Positions 61,428 to 64,000 of a DNA stretch of 64,000 nt are shown in pieces. The DNA is taken from positions 94,866-158,865 of the forward strand of contig JABAQQ010000010.1 in the NCBI GenBank assembly GCA_019187225.1, read 5' to 3'. The stretch comes from Saprospiraceae bacterium. GTDB lineage: Bacteria; Bacteroidota; Bacteroidia; Chitinophagales; Saprospiraceae. Under the pieces are notes generated by a model, which saw only the letters and a list, made by a program, of their open reading frames with translations, did no database searches and was not told where the DNA came from. Numbering within the stretch: the stretch's first letter is position 1; each line of letters opens with the position of its first letter. The position numbers and the translations under genes were made by a program.

Positions 61428-62741
61428 TTGAATTTCAATTATATAAATAAATTATACCTGCCATTGGACGGCCTCCGTGCCCGCCAGGCATTCACTGTTT
61501 TCTTTGCATGCCTGCTCGTCGTGAGCATGATGTTATCACCGTTTTTGCTGTCCATCAGTATGTGGGGTTTAGTGGCCGCAGCATTTTGGGAAGGCGCGGT
61601 GAAGTGCCGGGAGAACGGTATCGCAAGTGATCTGCGCACCCCCCCGGCATGGTGGCGTATTCTGGTTTGGTCGTTTCAAAACCTTTTCCGTCAGCGGGCA
61701 TACGCATTTTTTCTTTTGTTGCTTTTGATCCCTGCCATAAGTTTTTTCTGGTCGGCCGACAAGAGTTACTGGCTGGAAAGGACGCAGGTACGTCTGCCTT
61801 TTTTGGTTTTACCCTGGGCATTTGTCAACCTCCCGGAGCTTACCGGGCGACAATTGCGTCTGGTTTTGTACGTATTGGTATGGGCGCTGACGATCATTTG
61901 TGCAGGTGCTGCGATCAATTTTGCCCTGCATTTCGAAGAGGTTCTGGCTGGAATCGGCCGCGGCGACCCCGTGCCCGTTCCGCGCAACCACATCCGGTTC
62001 AGTCTTATGTTGGCTATGGGTATCATCACAGGCGGGTGGCTTTGGCTAGAGGGTTTTTACTGGCGCCGGCGCTGGGAGCAGTGGGTATTGGGAGCCGCAT
62101 TGATTTTTTTGTTTTTATTCATCCACGTCCTTTCAGTCAGAAGTGGTATTGCAGGATTGTATCTGACATTATTGTTCAGCCTGGTGTGGTTTGTTGTTCG
62201 CACAAAACGCTGGGGGACAGGGTTTGTAGCATTGATCCTCCTGTTGCTGTTGCCTGCCATTGCCATGAAAACAGTGCCCAGTTTTCAAATGCGGGTTTAC
62301 TACATGCTGTGGGACTGGCAACAATACCGTCAAAACGCAGGCAACACCTACTCCGACGCCGAACGGCTGATCTCCCTGCGCGTGGGATGGCAACTCTGGC
62401 AGACACAACCCTGGTTCGGCATCGGCACGGGCGACTTGCCAACTGAAGTACAGCGTGTGGTGAACGAGCAATATCCTCATTACAACGACTCCCCCAAACT
62501 CCCGCACAACCAGTTTCTCTATATCCTGACGGGAACGGGGATATTTGGCCTGGCATTCAGTCTGATCGCTTTTTTTGCACCCCTCATGACCTGGCGTTAC
62601 CGGGGGTTTTTCCTGTTCGCTGTTTTTCAGATTTTAGTATTTACTTCATTCTTAGTGGAATACACCATTGAAACCGCCATCGGTGTGGCGTTTTATTTGT
62701 TTTATTCGTTGTGGTTCATGAAAATGGCCGACAAAGATTAG
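61428..62741 (+). CDS. O-antigen ligase/Wzy-like membrane protein
   Basis: A membrane protein of about 437 residues with ten or so helices. It has no ATG near its start; TTG at 61428 (LNFNYINKLYLPLDGL) is the most likely start, TTG 61359 the alternative. The O-antigen ligase/polymerase family (Wzy_C-type) is suggested by the large periplasmic loop that follows LLLLPAIAMKTVPSF, with ISLRVGWQLWQTQPWFGIGT, GDLPTEVQRVVNEQYP, and the SPKLPHNQFLYILTGTGIFG motif, which fits the conserved (P)HNxFL. Known members join glycan repeats or transfer them to lipid or protein. Its glycan is unknown; no sugar-synthesis genes flank it. Confidence 0.8.
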   Translation: MNFNYINKLYLPLDGLRARQAFTVFFACLLVVSMMLSPFLLSISMWGLVAAAFWEGAVKCRENGIASDLRTPPAWWRILVWSFQNLFRQRAYAFFLLLLLIPAISFFWSADKSYWLERTQVRLPFLVLPWAFVNLPELTGRQLRLVLYVLVWALTIICAGAAINFALHFEEVLAGIGRGDPVPVPRNHIRFSLMLAMGIITGGWLWLEGFYWRRRWEQWVLGAALIFLFLFIHVLSVRSGIAGLYLTLLFSLVWFVVRTKRWGTGFVALILLLLLPAIAMKTVPSFQMRVYYMLWDWQQYRQNAGNTYSDAERLISLRVGWQLWQTQPWFGIGTGDLPTEVQRVVNEQYPHYNDSPKLPHNQFLYILTGTGIFGLAFSLIAFFAPLMTWRYRGFFLFAVFQILVFTSFLVEYTIETAIGVAFYLFYSLWFMKMADKD

Positions 62742-62840
62742 GAGGTTACAAGGTTTTAGAGGGAATCCTTGCGGTGCTCCTGCAATTTTGTAGCGCTGTA
62801 ACCTGACACCCTGAAACCCGCTCACCTAAATCCTTTCAAA

Positions 62841-63617
62841 ATGTACGCAAAAAAATCCTACGGCCAGCATTTTCTTAAGCACGACGCCATCGCAGCGCGT
62901 ATCGCCGACAGCCTCCGGCAGGCCGCGCATACCGGACGCGTACTCGAAGTAGGCCCAGGCATGGGGATTTTGACCAAATACCTGCTGGCGCACCCGGAAT
63001 ACAAGACCTATGCCGTTGAAGCCGACCGCGACATGGTGGAATATTTGCAAAAAAACTACCCGGAATTGTCCGAACGCCTGATCTTCAAAGACTTTCTCGA
63101 CTTTGACCCGGCGACAGTTTTTGGTGCCAACGAGTTTTGTCTTATCGGCAATTTCCCTTACAATATCTCCACACAGATTCTTTTTAAACTGCTCGACCAC
63201 CGGCAGCGAATCCCCGAAATGGTTGGCATGTTCCAAAAAGAAGTGGCCGACCGGGTGGTATCAAAACCCGGTTCCAAGGTCTACGGCATCACAAGTGTGC
63301 TGACACAGGCATTTTACCAAACGGAATATTTGTTCACCGTGGAACGCGGCTCGTTCAATCCGCCGCCAAAGGTGTTATCGGCCGTGATCCGGCTGACACG
63401 GAAAGAAAATTTTGAACTCGGATGCGATGAAGCACTTTTTCGTAAAATCGTAAAAATGGCTTTCAACCAGCGGCGGAAGATGCTCCGCAATACGCTCAAA
63501 CCTTTTTTCCCTCAGGAAAAACTAATGGAAGACCCTTTTTTCGAAAAACGCCCCGAAGTGCTGGGATGGGAGGAGTATGTGCGGTTGGCACAACAGGTAA
63601 CGGCCTTAAAGGATTGA
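62841..63617 (+). CDS. rsmA: 16S rRNA dimethyladenosine transferase
   Basis: A 258-residue KsgA/RsmA protein that dimethylates two adjacent adenosines near the 3' end of 16S rRNA. The N-terminus (KKSYGQHFLKHDAIAARIAD) is the family signature; SAM motif I is LEVGPGMGILTKYLL; motif IV is IGNFPYNISTQILFKLLD. C-terminal helical domain with FQKEVADRVVSKPGSKVYG, FNPPPKVLSAVIRL and KMAFNQRRKMLRNTLKPF. Normal length. It is on the same strand as the upstream ligase-like gene but 100 bp away. Confidence 0.97.
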   Translation: MYAKKSYGQHFLKHDAIAARIADSLRQAAHTGRVLEVGPGMGILTKYLLAHPEYKTYAVEADRDMVEYLQKNYPELSERLIFKDFLDFDPATVFGANEFCLIGNFPYNISTQILFKLLDHRQRIPEMVGMFQKEVADRVVSKPGSKVYGITSVLTQAFYQTEYLFTVERGSFNPPPKVLSAVIRLTRKENFELGCDEALFRKIVKMAFNQRRKMLRNTLKPFFPQEKLMEDPFFEKRPEVLGWEEYVRLAQQVTALKD

Positions 63618-63664
63618 CTTTTTGCACCGTATCCGGAGAAAATCAAAAAATATATCTAAATAAA

Positions 63665-63797
63665 AGAGGCTGTCTCATAAGTCGGTGATTTGTTTATTTG
63701 GTGATTTGTTTATTTGAAAACAACCCTGGTTATGAGGGTGTAACGCAATAACCAAATCACCAAATAAACGAATAAACAGACTTACGAGACAGCCTCT
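63665..63797. mobile_element. MITE-like element, 133 bp
   Basis: Terminal inverted repeats AGAGGCTGTCTCATAAGTC (63665-63683) and GACTTACGAGACAGCCTCT (63779-63797) agree at 18 of 19 positions. The interior, with GGTGATTTGTTTATTT twice and the reverse words at 63750-63778, is also self-complementary. The right half has a solo relative at 11638-11708. The GAGGCTGTCTC end resembles the ends of several IS families. No coding sequence. Confidence 0.8.
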
Positions 63798-63820
63798 ATT
63801 CCCTCAATTGCAATATCAGA

Positions 63821-63889
63821 AGTCATTAAGGGTCATTTTTAAAAAGGTTTAGCCCTCCTAAAAATGACCCTCAATGACCCTTAGTGACT
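63821..63889. repeat. Intergenic inverted repeat of GGTCAT words
   Basis: Left arm AGTCATTAAGGGTCATTTTT A (63821-63841) pairs with the right arm TAAAAATGACCCTCAATGAC and CCTTAGTGACT (63859-63889), the right one with an extra CAATGACC word. It lies 7 bp from the stop of the T9SS gene at the window edge. Confidence 0.75.
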
Positions 63890-63895
63890 ATTCAT

Positions 63896-64000
63896 TCACT
63901 TCGTCTGGATCATCTTCTTCGTCGCCGCGTCGGTCGCCGTTTCGAGTTTGTAGTACATCACACCCGTGGTGTTCAGCAGCGCGCGATCCACCGCGATGGC
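63896..64000 (-). CDS. C-terminal end of a T9SS-exported protein (partial)
   Basis: Only the last 34 codons are inside the window: AIAVDRALLNTTGVMYYKLE, TATDAATKKMIQTK, then a stop at 63896-63898. The pattern GVMYYKLET...KKMI is the end of a type A T9SS sorting domain. The rest of the gene lies beyond 64000, so nothing can be said of its main function. Confidence 0.75.
   Translation of the reverse strand, partial: AIAVDRALLNTTGVMYYKLETATDAATKKMIQTK

Overview
The window comes from a member of the Bacteroidota, most likely the Saprospiria (Haliscomenobacter/Lewinella-like). The evidence is several secreted proteins with type IX secretion (T9SS) C-terminal sorting domains, TAnnTTTG-type -7 promoter boxes, a DUF2723 membrane protein, a PD40/OmpA protein, a DUF5723 protein and an ASPIC/UnbV protein. 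GC content is moderate, with a few clearly AT-rich imports. The exact genus cannot be read from the sequence. No rRNA or tRNA gene was found.

Layout. 0-2.2 kb: a LytS/LytTR-type two-component pair in which both genes are broken, then an outer-membrane protein. 2.3-5 kb: an Acg-like nitroreductase, an alpha/beta hydrolase and an Xre regulator. 5-12.5 kb: three T9SS-exported proteins and a lipoprotein, with a complete IS1182-family element (7872-9734, 20-bp perfect inverted repeats) inserted. 12.6-18.3 kb: an RND efflux operon whose pump is fused to a TolC-like outer-membrane factor. 18.4-21 kb: a disturbed accessory patch with a remnant VOC gene, an AT-rich TIR-like gene, a truncated YhcG/DUF1016 nuclease and an intact VOC gene. 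21-25.1 kb: a serine hydrolase, an SDR, a cytochrome c, a SnoaL-like protein and a MarR regulator with two matching operators. 25.2-29.4 kb: a DUF4062-STAND-TPR (NLR-like) protein and a HigBA-like toxin-antitoxin pair. 29.5-43 kb: metabolic and envelope genes (GH65, DUF1203, TerC, M16 peptidase, outer-membrane proteins, ferredoxin, DUF2723). 43.3-48.5 kb: a Uma2 protein, nadA, then a defence-like island (methyltransferase-nuclease fusion, TIR protein with a small membrane partner, an Abi_2 gene split by a stop codon). 48.5-64 kb: OmpA/PD40 protein, prfA, an ASPIC/UnbV lipoprotein, a regulator with two operators, a second serine hydrolase, a T9SS protein, a site-2 protease, an exported methyltransferase-like lipoprotein, an O-antigen-ligase-like protein, rsmA and the end of another T9SS protein.

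Two themes stand out. First, the intergenic gaps hold many long inverted repeats of one architecture: arms made of short repeated words (CCACATAG, GATTGGTG, GTTTATTTG, GGTCATTGG, CATTGAGG). Some are MITE-like with terminal inverted repeats; one shares its ends with the resident IS1182 element. The most extreme, at 50464-50938, is a pair of inverted tandem arrays ending about 30 bp from the start codon of the OmpA/PD40 gene. Second, accessory and signalling genes are often broken (response regulator, kinase, T9SS protein, VOC copy, YhcG, methyltransferase core, Abi), which points to turnover of defence and sensory loci, or in part to assembly errors that read mapping would reveal.
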